From contig SIAI01000027.1 in NCBI GenBank assembly GCA_009691855.1, forward strand, positions 1 to 57,333: a stretch of DNA of 57,333 nucleotides, read 5' to 3'. Position numbers and translations under genes: made by a program. Source of the stretch: Planctomycetota bacterium. Lineage in GTDB: Bacteria; Planctomycetota; UBA1135; GCA-002686595. Positions 31,136 through 39,972 of the stretch are shown piece after piece. The notes under the pieces are model-generated. The model saw only the letters and a list, made by a program, of their open reading frames with translations. It searched no databases and was not told where the DNA came from. Position 1 is the first letter of the stretch, and the number at the start of each line of letters is the position of its first letter.

Positions 31136-33985
31136 ATGAACGCAAAGACGACGAGGGTGATCCTGGGTGGCGCGCTGATCCTGGCAGGGACGACGGCGTG
31201 GGCACAGCATACGGAGACGGTGGCGGACGCCCGGGTGCTCATCGCCGACGCGCGGGCGTTCGCCTCGAGCGTGACGACTCAGGAGGGGCTGGCGCTCCTG
31301 AAGGAGATCGCCGCAGCACGCGTGGCGATGGACGTCGAGGGCGATCTCGGCGCGGTGGAGAAGACGCTGGACGCGCTCGCGCGACGGGCTCTGGACGGGA
31401 AGGGCTTCGAGGGGCAGACCGAGGCCCTCGTGCAGCTCGCCCTGGCGCGCGCGGACCTCTACATGAGGCTTGGCCAGCGCGCGGAGGCCCTGGACGCCGT
31501 GCGCGTGCTCAACCGCTTCACGTTCAAGCTCGGGGAGATCGTCGCGTTGCCCCCCCCGTCGCTGGCGAGCGCGCAGGCGGCCGAGCACGACCCGCGCCTC
31601 GTCGCGCGTCGAGAGCAACTCGAACGCGAGGCCGGACAGGGCTCCGACCCGGCCGCCAGCTCGCTGAAGAGCCTGATCGACCGGTACATCGAGCACGAAG
31701 ACTGGGTGCGGATCACGTACATAGGCACGCCCGCGGCCGAGTACGTCGGGCAGGCGGCGCTCGACTCGGCGAACGTCTTCCCCGGCGGCGAGGATCCGCT
31801 GACCATGCTGGTGAAGATCGACGAGCGCTATGCCGTGCGCTTCCTCCTCGAGCACTTCGACGCCGGCGGCGGGCTGTGGAAGAAGCGCATCCTGCGCGCG
31901 CTCGGCGCCAACTCGGCGGTCTCGAACGCCGGCACCTGGACGAGCAGCGACCCGCACGTGTGCCTCGAGCCCGAGCTGCTGAGGCTCCTCGAGCGACTGC
32001 TCGCCGTGCCCGAGACCGCCGTCGACACGCTGCGCCTGCTCTTCGTCGTGCAGCAGAACGACGCGCTCACCGAGGGCCTGGTCGCCGCCCTCGTGCGCGG
32101 CCTGGCGAGCGACGGGCCGGAGTTCGCGAGCGCGGCGATGCAGCTCTTCGAGGGCAACGACACGCCCAGCGCCCAGCCGGTGCTGGAGGCCGCGCTCGCG
32201 CTCCCCGACGTCCGCCTGCGGCGCCTCGCCGCGGCGAAGCTCGCCAACTTCGAGCGCAGCGAGGCCCTGCTCGCGCGCGCCGGCGACGCCGACCCGGAGA
32301 TGCGCAAGACGGTCGCATGGGCGCTGGGCGTCCACGAGGGCTGGCTCGCGCAACAGGGCGGTGCAAAGACGAAGCTCTACTGGAATTCTCCGCTGCCGGC
32401 GCGCGACCTGCCCGTCCTGCGGCGCCTGCTCGCCGACGCGGACGAGAACGTGCGCGCCGTGGCGGTGACGAAGCTCGGCGGCCTCACGCCCCCGCTCGAG
32501 GCCGCCGCCTACGACGCGCTCCTGGCGGATCCCTCGGCGCTCGTGCGCGCCGAGCTCGTGCCGGCGTGGCGCATCCCGGCCGAGCTCCGGGCGCGCGTGC
32601 TCGGCCAGCTCGCGCGCGACGCCTCGCTGGACGTGGTGGCGAAGGTGGACAAGGTCCTCGAGGACGCCTCAAAAAACAGCGACCCGCTCGCCAGGGATCC
32701 CCGGCCGTACCTGCCCGCGCTCGAGGCGCGTCTGAAGGACGCGGAGCGCCCGCTCGACGGCTACCTGCGCTCACGCTGCATCCATTCCCTGATCCAGAGC
32801 GACGAGGGCCTGCGCGCGCTGGTGGGCTGGGTCCTGGCCACGGGGGACGCCGGGCTGCTGGATGAGGTTTGCGACGGAACCACGGCCGAGCTCTGCCTCA
32901 CGCTTCCCGACGAGTACCTGGCGCGCCTGCTGGCGACCTCGAACCAGGCCGCGGACGGTCCATGGGGCCCGACCTGGGCCGCGCTAGCGTCCGCCACGCC
33001 GCGGCGCGGCGCAGCGCTCCGGCTCCTGTTCACGAACGCGAACGCCTCGCGCACCGTGCGCCTGACGGCGGCCGCGCTGGCCGCCGACGGGACGAGCGCG
33101 TACCGCGACGCGCTGCTGAAGCTCCTCGAGCTGCCGACTTGGAGGGAACAGCCGCTCGACGCGAGCGAGCGCAACCAGCTCGCCGACGCCAGGGGACGCA
33201 TCGCGAAGGCGGAGCGCAACGCCGTCGCCCTCGCCGTCGTCAAGGACGCCGCCATCCCGCCCGAGATCGCGCGGATCTTCGTGGGCGACTATCCGCTCGA
33301 CGCGCCGGGCAGCCGCGAGCTCACGCAGGCCGTGCTCGAGCGCTGGTTCAAGCCCGAGGTGCCGCCCAGCGACGCCGTACGCCAGGCGCTGCGCCACCTG
33401 GGTTCGCTGCCCGAGCTCGCGCAGCCCGCGCTGCTCGAGCGCGCGCTCTTCCAGCCCGCGTACGCGAGCGCCGCGGTCGAGGCGATGGGCGCGCTGCGCG
33501 ATCCCGCCCTCGTGCCGCTGCTCGGGCGCGCGATGGGCGCGGAGTGGATGCCGGTGAACGGGGACCCCGGTCGCTCCGAGATCCAGGTGAGGGCTGCCGA
33601 AGCGCTCGCCGGCCTCGCATCCGAGGCTGCCGCGCCCTTCCTGCTCGAGGGCCTCAAGTCGAACGACCCCACGCTGTTCAACGTCTGCATCGAGGGCCTC
33701 GACCGCATCGAGGAGTACGACCGCCGCGCGCGCGCCTGGCGCGACCGCGCCGTGGCGCCGCCGACGAAGGAGAGCGCGCTGGCCGAACTCGTCACGATGC
33801 TCGCCGACAAGGATCCGGTGCTACGCCGGCAGGCGGCACTCGGCCTGGGCACGCTCGGCGCCGTGGAGACGATCCCGCAGCTCATCCGCCTGCTCAAGGA
33901 CGCCGACGCGAGCGTGGTCGCGGCGGCGCAGCAGGCGCTCGAGCGCCTGAACGCGCGCAAGGACGAGGCGCCGAGCGACGGATAG
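31136..33985 (+). CDS. Secreted HEAT-repeat protein
   Basis: 949 residues with a signal peptide (MNAKTTRVILGGALILAGTT, cleavage near AWAQ) and a strong ribosome site GAGGA six bases before the ATG. The mature protein is almost entirely helical, with HEAT/armadillo-type repeats such as ALALPDVRLRRLAAAKLANF, LADADENVRAVAVTKLGG, LVTMLADKDPVLRRQAALGL and LIRLLKDADASVVAAAQQAL. It begins 107 nt after the two-component regulator on the same strand, so it may belong to that operon or be its target; another TTGACA lies at 31025-31030. HEAT solenoids are protein-binding scaffolds. In the periplasm it could be a partner of the kinase's outer domain (inference). Confidence 0.88.
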   Translation: MNAKTTRVILGGALILAGTTAWAQHTETVADARVLIADARAFASSVTTQEGLALLKEIAAARVAMDVEGDLGAVEKTLDALARRALDGKGFEGQTEALVQLALARADLYMRLGQRAEALDAVRVLNRFTFKLGEIVALPPPSLASAQAAEHDPRLVARREQLEREAGQGSDPAASSLKSLIDRYIEHEDWVRITYIGTPAAEYVGQAALDSANVFPGGEDPLTMLVKIDERYAVRFLLEHFDAGGGLWKKRILRALGANSAVSNAGTWTSSDPHVCLEPELLRLLERLLAVPETAVDTLRLLFVVQQNDALTEGLVAALVRGLASDGPEFASAAMQLFEGNDTPSAQPVLEAALALPDVRLRRLAAAKLANFERSEALLARAGDADPEMRKTVAWALGVHEGWLAQQGGAKTKLYWNSPLPARDLPVLRRLLADADENVRAVAVTKLGGLTPPLEAAAYDALLADPSALVRAELVPAWRIPAELRARVLGQLARDASLDVVAKVDKVLEDASKNSDPLARDPRPYLPALEARLKDAERPLDGYLRSRCIHSLIQSDEGLRALVGWVLATGDAGLLDEVCDGTTAELCLTLPDEYLARLLATSNQAADGPWGPTWAALASATPRRGAALRLLFTNANASRTVRLTAAALAADGTSAYRDALLKLLELPTWREQPLDASERNQLADARGRIAKAERNAVALAVVKDAAIPPEIARIFVGDYPLDAPGSRELTQAVLERWFKPEVPPSDAVRQALRHLGSLPELAQPALLERALFQPAYASAAVEAMGALRDPALVPLLGRAMGAEWMPVNGDPGRSEIQVRAAEALAGLASEAAAPFLLEGLKSNDPTLFNVCIEGLDRIEEYDRRARAWRDRAVAPPTKESALAELVTMLADKDPVLRRQAALGLGTLGAVETIPQLIRLLKDADASVVAAAQQALERLNARKDEAPSDG

Positions 33986-34011
33986 CTTCGCTCAGCGGTC
34001 GAACGCGTCCC

Positions 34012-35985
34012 TCACGGCCGCAGCACGGTGCGCCGCGCGGGATCGAGCTCGACCGGCAGGCGCAGGAGCTCCGCCTCACCCTGGAACAGGACCAACGTGC
34101 GCGCCGTCTCGGGCACCAGCAGGAGGCCCGAGCGCCCGTCGAGGAGCATGGCTTGGCTTGCCGCGGAGCTCAGCAGGCCGCGCTCGCTGCCAAACAGTTC
34201 GCGAAGCTCGAGGCGCTCGCCGCGCGCGTCCAGGAGCTCGATGTGCTCGACGGCCCCCGCGGCGCGCGCGTGCTCGACCTGGAGCTCGCACAGCTCGGGC
34301 TCGACGAGCTCCAGGTGCTCGAGGTCGGTACGCTCGGCAAGCGACACCGAGCGCGAGCCATGGCGGCTGCGGAGTTGGAGCTGCACCACCGACGTCGAGA
34401 GGAGCGCGAATTCGAAGCGGCCGTCGGCGTCGGTGGTCACGCCGAGCTCGAGGCCCGCACCGCGCGGAGGCAAACAGGTCTCCAGGGTGGGGCGCGGACG
34501 CAGCTCGAGACCCGCGCGTGGCGTTCCGTGCGCCGAGAGCACGCGTCCGGCGACGCGCCGCGTGGACTCGCGCAAGAACTCGAGCTCCAGCGCGCGGTCT
34601 CCGGCCACAACCGGCCAGGGACCCGCGCAGGTCGCGCTCCGCGGATCGAAGGCGAAGAGCGCGTACTCGCGCTCCATCAAGCCGCCGAGCTCGAAGTGGC
34701 CGTCCACGTCGCTGCGCGCGAACGGTTCGACGCCGCCACCGAGGAGTGCTTCGACCGACGCATCCTTCGCCATCCCCGAGCCGTTCGGCAGGCGCTCCCA
34801 GGCGCGCTCGAAGTGCGTCGTGTCGTCCAGCCACAGGACGAGCCCGGCACACGGCGCGCCGGTGGCATCGCGGATGCGCCCGGCGAGCGTGAGCGGCGCC
34901 GCGCCGAGGAGCAGCACGAAGGGCGCGGCGAGGTCGCGCTCGAGCAGCGACTCGCGCGCCGGCAGGCGCTGCTCGGCGAGCGCGATCAGCGTCGCGCTCT
35001 CGATGTCCTGCAGAGTCCAGCGACCGTCGGCCTCGTGCACTATGCCGCCGCTCGCTCCGTCGAAGGGCAGCGCGAAGCGGCCGAAGGCGTCCGTGCCCGT
35101 GCTCGCCTGGCCGGCGGAGACCCGCGCGTTCGCGCAGGGCGCGCCGGTGGGCTCCAGGACGACGCCGCGGAGCTCGATCGTTCCGGGCCGCCGCCGCAGC
35201 ACGAGTACGAGATCGCGCGCGCCCGTCGCGGGCAGATCCGCGGCCACGCCGTCGTGGCCCGGCGCGCTGGCCTCGAGGCCGACGTTCACGCCGCCGGCGA
35301 TACCGTGCAGCTCGAAACGACCGGCGTCGTCGCTGCGCGTGCGCCAGCCCTCCGTGTCGAGGCCGAGCGGATGCAACCCGAGCTCGCGGAACAGCGCCGC
35401 GCGCGGCAGGAAGGCGACCTCCGCGCCGGCAACGGGCTCACCGTCCTCGTCCACCACCATCCCCGCGCAATCGAGACGCGGCGCCACCACCACGGTCCAG
35501 CGCCCGAGGGCGTTCCCGGGGACGAGCGTGACGAGCTCGGGTTCGAGGCAAGCGACGCGCGCGGCGACCACGGGCGCGCGCGCGCCTAGGGCCAGCGCGA
35601 ACGAGCCGTCGGCAGCGCTCTTGGCTTCCTCGTCGCCGGCCTGCGCGGGCTTCCAGGCGATGCGCGCGGCGCCCACGGGCGAGCCGTGGACGTCCAGCAC
35701 GCGCCCGGAGATCGTTGGCGCGGCGCTCGACTCGGCTGACGCGAGCGCGGGCGGCGTGGCCGCGCGAGGGAGCGCCTCGCGCGCGGCGGGTTCGAGCTCG
35801 GGCGCTGGCGCGCTGTAGCTCGGCGGAACCACGGGCGCGGGCTCGAACTCGGGTCGCCCGCGGACGAGCGCGGCGCGCCCGCTCCACCACCACAGCGCGG
35901 CAAGGCCGAGCAGCAGCGCCGGAACGGCGAGCTTCAGCGCGCGCGACCTCCCCGTGCGGGGCTCGAACTCGCTCGAGCGGGACAT
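34012..35985 (-). CDS. Transmembrane carboxypeptidase-regulatory-like protein, sigma-less paralogue of the sigma fusions
   Basis: 657 residues from ATG 35985. The short N-terminus (MSRSSEFEPRTGRSRALK) leads straight into a membrane helix (LAVPALLLGLAALWWW). The rest matches the outer part of the two sigma fusions, with beta-sandwiches GRVLDVHGSPVGAARIAW, GMVVDEDGEPVAGAEVAF, GVVLEPTGAPCANARVSAG, GRIRDATGAPCAGLVLWL and GRVLSAHGTPRAGLELRP, the conserved DLEHLELVEPELCELQV, and the ending RRTVLRP. The SEFE motif and the DNA around the start match the start of sigma fusion B just upstream. The gene therefore looks like a copy that lost the sigma domains. It lies 70 nt downstream of fusion B, probably in one operon. 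Confidence 0.88.
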   Translation of the reverse strand: MSRSSEFEPRTGRSRALKLAVPALLLGLAALWWWSGRAALVRGRPEFEPAPVVPPSYSAPAPELEPAAREALPRAATPPALASAESSAAPTISGRVLDVHGSPVGAARIAWKPAQAGDEEAKSAADGSFALALGARAPVVAARVACLEPELVTLVPGNALGRWTVVVAPRLDCAGMVVDEDGEPVAGAEVAFLPRAALFRELGLHPLGLDTEGWRTRSDDAGRFELHGIAGGVNVGLEASAPGHDGVAADLPATGARDLVLVLRRRPGTIELRGVVLEPTGAPCANARVSAGQASTGTDAFGRFALPFDGASGGIVHEADGRWTLQDIESATLIALAEQRLPARESLLERDLAAPFVLLLGAAPLTLAGRIRDATGAPCAGLVLWLDDTTHFERAWERLPNGSGMAKDASVEALLGGGVEPFARSDVDGHFELGGLMEREYALFAFDPRSATCAGPWPVVAGDRALELEFLRESTRRVAGRVLSAHGTPRAGLELRPRPTLETCLPPRGAGLELGVTTDADGRFEFALLSTSVVQLQLRSRHGSRSVSLAERTDLEHLELVEPELCELQVEHARAAGAVEHIELLDARGERLELRELFGSERGLLSSAASQAMLLDGRSGLLLVPETARTLVLFQGEAELLRLPVELDPARRTVLRP

Positions 35986-36055
35986 GCTCGACACCTTAGC
36001 GCGCTTGGCGACCCGGGAAACGCGCGCACTCCCCGCCGACAACAGTTCGAACGTC

Positions 36056-38578
36056 CTACGGCCGCAGCACGGTGCGCTGGGTCGGGTCGACCTGGAGCGG
36101 GACCCGCACGAGCTCGGTCTGGCCCTGGAACAGCGCCAGCGTGCGCGCGCTCTCGGGCACCTGCACGACGCCCGAGCGGCCGTCGGCGAGCGCGCCGCGC
36201 GGACCGAGGGTGAAGGCGACGTGCCTCGACTGGTTCACGATGCGCTCGATCACGTCGAGCTCCGTGCCCGCGGCGTCGAACACGCCGAAGGAGTCGGCGG
36301 CGCTCGGGCTCGCGAGGATCAGCTGCAGCTCGCACAGTCGCGGGCGAACGATCTCTATGTGCTCGAGGTCGGTGACGGAGTCCAACGCCACGCTACAGGA
36401 GCTTTGCATGCCAACCACTTCGAGCCATGTCCCGTGCGTGGCCATGGCCGGGAACTCGAAGCGGCCCTGCTCGTCCGTGTCGACCCAGTACTGGCCACCG
36501 CTGAGCTGCGGCGGGTCGCGCCAGATCTGCGTGCGCCGCGGCTTGACCATCGCTCCGACGACCGGACTGCCGTCGCCGTACACGACGCGGCCGGCGACGC
36601 GCGTCGTGCCCGGCTCGTCGGCGAGCACGAGTTCGAGGTCGAGGTCCCCCGCCGTCACGAGCTCACTGCGCTGCGCGGCCGTGCGCGAATCGAAGAGCTC
36701 GAGCGTGAGCGCGCCCTCCGGGAGGCAACCGAGCTCGAAGGTGCCGTCCGCCGCCGTGAGGGCGCCGAACCAACCGGACTCCTGCCCGCAGAGCTCCTCC
36801 TCCACCGTGTGCGCGCCGTCCTCGGGCTCGCCGGGCGGAACGTTGCCGAACGGCGTCAGCGCGCGCGGCCACAGCACGACGCTGGCCCGCGGCTCGCCCT
36901 GCGCATCGACCACGCGCCCGGCGACGGCGAGCGGCGCCGCGCCGAGCTGCAGCACGAGCGGCTGTGGCGGCGCGTCGCGCGTGAACTCGACGAGCGCCGG
37001 CAGGTGCTGCGGCGCCAGCGCGATCAGGCGCGCGCCGTCGCCTTCCTGCCAGTGCCAGTCGTCGTTCTCGGCGCGCTCCCACCGCCCCGCGCCCGCGGGC
37101 AGCGCCAGACGGAAGCGCCCGTCCGCGTCACTGCGCACGAGCTCCTGGCCGGCCGAGACCTTCGCGCCCGCGAACGGACGGCCGTCGGGGCCGAGCACGA
37201 GGCCGTCGAGCGCGAGCGCGTCCTGCTCGCGCTCGAGCGCGATCACCAGCCCGGAGTCGGCGACCGCCGGCAGGTCGAACAGGCGCTCGCGGAAGCCGAC
37301 GGCGCGCACGCGCAGGGCGAGGTGCTCTCCGCCGGCGAGGTCCGCCAGCGCGAAGTGTCCGCTCACGTCGCTCTGCGTGCGCCAGCCCGGCGTCTCGGCC
37401 GCGCGCGGGAGCTGCATCTCCAGCACGCGGAACAGGCTCGGGCGCAGGACGAAGGCGAGCTCCGCGCCGGCGATCGGCGCCGCGCTCGCATCGACCACCA
37501 GGCCGGCGAAGGACAGCGCCGGCGAGACGATGACGATGTGCACGTCGTCGAAGATCCCTTGACCGGCAACGAGCGTCGTGTAGCGCGCATCGAGGCAGCG
37601 GATCTCGCGGAAGCGGTCGCCGTCCTCGCAGGCGAGGGCGAAGCTCCCGTCGAGCTCGGTCGTGGCGCGCGGCGGATCGCCGGCCGCGCTCGCCAGCTCG
37701 ACCTCGACCGCGCCGATGCCGTTGCCGGCCGTATCGATAACGCGCCCGGTGAGCAGCGGCGGGGTCGACTCCAGCGCCTGTTGACCAGGCGGCGCCTCCG
37801 CAGGCTGAGCCTCGCGCAGCGCGCTCGTCGGCGCCGTCGGAGCGGCGAGCCGCGCGCCCGCGACGCTCGCAGCGGGCTCTGCGAAGGCCGCCGGCGCGCC
37901 GAGGTTCGCGTTCACCGGCGCCGGCTCGCCGCGGTTCCACCACCACGCCAGACCGCCAGCGAGACACACCGCCGCCGCCGCGACCTTCCAGCCGCTCGCC
38001 ATCGCCGCCACCTCCAGCGCTCCCGCCCCCGTGCTCGCCGGTCGGGCGAGCGTGAGCAACGTCGCGGCCCAGGCCTCCCGCTTGCCGCCGTGCGCCGCGT
38101 CGAGCTCGACGCGCAGCTTCGCCAGCGCGCGCTGCACGCGCTCGTGCACGGTCGAGACGCTCACGCCCTCGGCCGCCGCGATCGCGGGCAGCGAGAGATC
38201 GCGGAAGAAGCGCAGCACGACCGTGCGCCGCAGCGGTTCCTCGAGCGCAAGCACGGCCTCGGCCACGCGTTTCCTGAGTTCGACCTCGGCCGCCAGATCG
38301 CTGCTGGAGGGCACGAGCTCGCCGCGCGCCGCCGTGCGCTCGCGCCGCTCGCGCCGCGCGCCCGAGCGCGCGCCATCGCGCCACAGGTTGCGCAAGACAC
38401 CGCGCAACCAAGCGCGCGCCGAATGCGGGCGCGCGCCGCTCGACAGCGCCGTCAGGTACGTCTCCTGCACCAGATCGTCGGCCGCGCCCGGATCGCGCAC
38501 CAGCCGCGCGGCGAGTGCCCGGATCCAGCGGTCTTCGCTCAGCAGGGCCTCGAACTCGCTCGCGGGGGGCATGCTCAT
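36056..38578 (-). CDS. ECF-type sigma factor fused to a transmembrane helix and carboxypeptidase-regulatory-like domains (fusion B)
   Basis: 840 residues from ATG 38578 (a second ATG at 38572 is also possible and is the one aligned with the sigma-less paralogue). Sigma region 2 is at ~10-75 (AADDLVQETYLTALSSG, ARAWLRGVLRNLWRD) and region 4 at ~108-160 (RRTVVLRFFRDLSLPAIAAA, VSTVHERVQRALAKLRVEL). The membrane helix is at ~197-214 (WKVAAAAVCLAGGLAWWW). The outer part holds beta-sandwich repeats GRVIDTAGNGIGAVEVEL, GLVVDASAAPIAGAELAF, GLVLGPDGRPFAGAKVSAG and GRVVYGDGSPVVGAMVKP. It ends QRTVLRP. It resembles fusion A along its whole length. No anti-sigma factor is adjacent; hflX lies 59 nt upstream on the same strand. 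Confidence 0.9.
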   Translation of the reverse strand: MSMPPASEFEALLSEDRWIRALAARLVRDPGAADDLVQETYLTALSSGARPHSARAWLRGVLRNLWRDGARSGARRERRERTAARGELVPSSSDLAAEVELRKRVAEAVLALEEPLRRTVVLRFFRDLSLPAIAAAEGVSVSTVHERVQRALAKLRVELDAAHGGKREAWAATLLTLARPASTGAGALEVAAMASGWKVAAAAVCLAGGLAWWWNRGEPAPVNANLGAPAAFAEPAASVAGARLAAPTAPTSALREAQPAEAPPGQQALESTPPLLTGRVIDTAGNGIGAVEVELASAAGDPPRATTELDGSFALACEDGDRFREIRCLDARYTTLVAGQGIFDDVHIVIVSPALSFAGLVVDASAAPIAGAELAFVLRPSLFRVLEMQLPRAAETPGWRTQSDVSGHFALADLAGGEHLALRVRAVGFRERLFDLPAVADSGLVIALEREQDALALDGLVLGPDGRPFAGAKVSAGQELVRSDADGRFRLALPAGAGRWERAENDDWHWQEGDGARLIALAPQHLPALVEFTRDAPPQPLVLQLGAAPLAVAGRVVDAQGEPRASVVLWPRALTPFGNVPPGEPEDGAHTVEEELCGQESGWFGALTAADGTFELGCLPEGALTLELFDSRTAAQRSELVTAGDLDLELVLADEPGTTRVAGRVVYGDGSPVVGAMVKPRRTQIWRDPPQLSGGQYWVDTDEQGRFEFPAMATHGTWLEVVGMQSSCSVALDSVTDLEHIEIVRPRLCELQLILASPSAADSFGVFDAAGTELDVIERIVNQSRHVAFTLGPRGALADGRSGVVQVPESARTLALFQGQTELVRVPLQVDPTQRTVLRP

Positions 38579-38637
38579 CACCCTACCGGTCGCCGCCGCG
38601 CGCCTGGGCTTTCGGCTCGAAGGGCGAAAAGCGCGCG

Positions 38638-39972
38638 CTACTCGCTCTTCAAGAACGGCACCGTCGCCGCCTCGAGCACCTGGAAGCGCGCGCGCTTGCC
38701 GAGCGCGCTCTGCAGAGCGCCATAGGCGCCGTCCAGGAGGCGTAGGCGCAGCACGAGCTCGGTGTCGCCCTCCACGCGTTGCTCCAGCACCGTGCCGGCG
38801 GCCTTGAGCGTGGCGATGCCCTTGCCGTCGCCGGCGGAGATGCGCACCTCGACCACGGGCGAGCGCGCGTTGATGCGCTGCGTCACCACGGCCGCGAGCT
38901 TGTCCAGGCCGAGGCCGGTGACGGCCGAAACCAACACGACCTCCTCGTGGCGGCCCTGGGCCAGGGGCTGGACGTGCAGGGTCTCGTCGACGCGGTCGAT
39001 CTTGTTCAGCACCAGGACGTCGGCCGTGCGCCGCGTGAGCTGCGCCAGCGTGTCCTCCACCGCTTTGACTTGCACCGCGGCGTCGGGGTGCGCGGCGTCG
39101 ACCACGTGCATGAGCAGCTCGACGTTGAGCGCTTCCTCGAGCGTGGCGTGGAACGAAGCCACCAGATGGTGCGGCAAGCGCTGCACGAAGCCGACCGTGT
39201 CGGAGACGAGCACCATGCGCCCATCGCCGAGCTTCCACTGGCGCGTGCGCGTGTCGAGCGTGGCGAAGGGCATGTCGGCCACGAACTCGCTGGCGCCGGT
39301 GAGCGTGTTGAGCAAGGTCGACTTGCCGGCGTTGGTGTAGCCCACCAGGCCCACGGTGAAGTGCTCGGCGCGACTCTTCACCGCTCGCCGCGTGTGCTCC
39401 TCGATCTGCTCGAGACGGTGCTTGAGGTCCTGGATGCGCTTGGCGATCAGGCGCCGGTCGGTCTCGAGCTGCGTCTCGCCCGGGCCGCGCGTGCCGACCA
39501 CGCCCTCCATGCGCTCGAGGTGCGTCCACATGCGCTTCAGGCGCGGGCGCAGGTACTCCATCTGCGCCAGTTCGACCTGCAGGCGCGCCTGAGCGGTGCG
39601 CGCGCGCGCGGCGAAGATGTCCAGGATCAGCTCGGAGCGGTCGAGCACGCGCACGCCCCAGTGCTTCTCCAGGTTGCGCAGGTGCGCCGGCGAGAGGTCG
39701 TTGTCGACCAGCACGGCGTCGGGTTGCAGGCGCTCGATCGCGGCCTTGACCTCGCCCACCTTGCCGCGGCCCATCAGCGTCGAGGCGTCGGGCACGGGGC
39801 GCTTCTGGATCAGCGGCTCGTCGGCGCACAGGGCCTCGGCGCCGGCGGCCGCGACCAGGCTCATGGCCTCCGACAGCGGGCCGTCGTGCTCGGCCGCCTG
39901 GCCGGGGAAGAGCACGCCGCACACCAGGATCTTCTCACGCGGCGGGCGCGTGGCCGTGGGCTGGCGACTCAT
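38638..39972 (-). CDS. hflX: Ribosome-associated GTPase HflX
   Basis: 444 residues from ATG 39972. The N-terminal HflX domain includes STLMGRGKVGEVKAAIE and ARTAQARLQVELAQMEYLRP, with the glycine-rich VGTRGPGETQLETDRRLI. The G domain has G1 GYTNAGKSTLLNTLTG, G2/switch FATLDTRTR, G3 DTVGFVQRLPHHLVASF and G4 NKID. The family splits or rescues stalled 70S ribosomes, often under stress. Its start overlaps the stop of nadB by 4 nt, and longer frames through nadB are shadows. Length is normal. Confidence 0.96.
   Translation of the reverse strand: MSRQPTATRPPREKILVCGVLFPGQAAEHDGPLSEAMSLVAAAGAEALCADEPLIQKRPVPDASTLMGRGKVGEVKAAIERLQPDAVLVDNDLSPAHLRNLEKHWGVRVLDRSELILDIFAARARTAQARLQVELAQMEYLRPRLKRMWTHLERMEGVVGTRGPGETQLETDRRLIAKRIQDLKHRLEQIEEHTRRAVKSRAEHFTVGLVGYTNAGKSTLLNTLTGASEFVADMPFATLDTRTRQWKLGDGRMVLVSDTVGFVQRLPHHLVASFHATLEEALNVELLMHVVDAAHPDAAVQVKAVEDTLAQLTRRTADVLVLNKIDRVDETLHVQPLAQGRHEEVVLVSAVTGLGLDKLAAVVTQRINARSPVVEVRISAGDGKGIATLKAAGTVLEQRVEGDTELVLRLRLLDGAYGALQSALGKRARFQVLEAATVPFLKSE

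Noticed and set aside
36056..39922. A fusion of HflX-region sequence with sigma fusion B
   Set aside because: The frame upstream of 38578 is an out-of-frame reading of hflX; the sigma domain begins at 38578.
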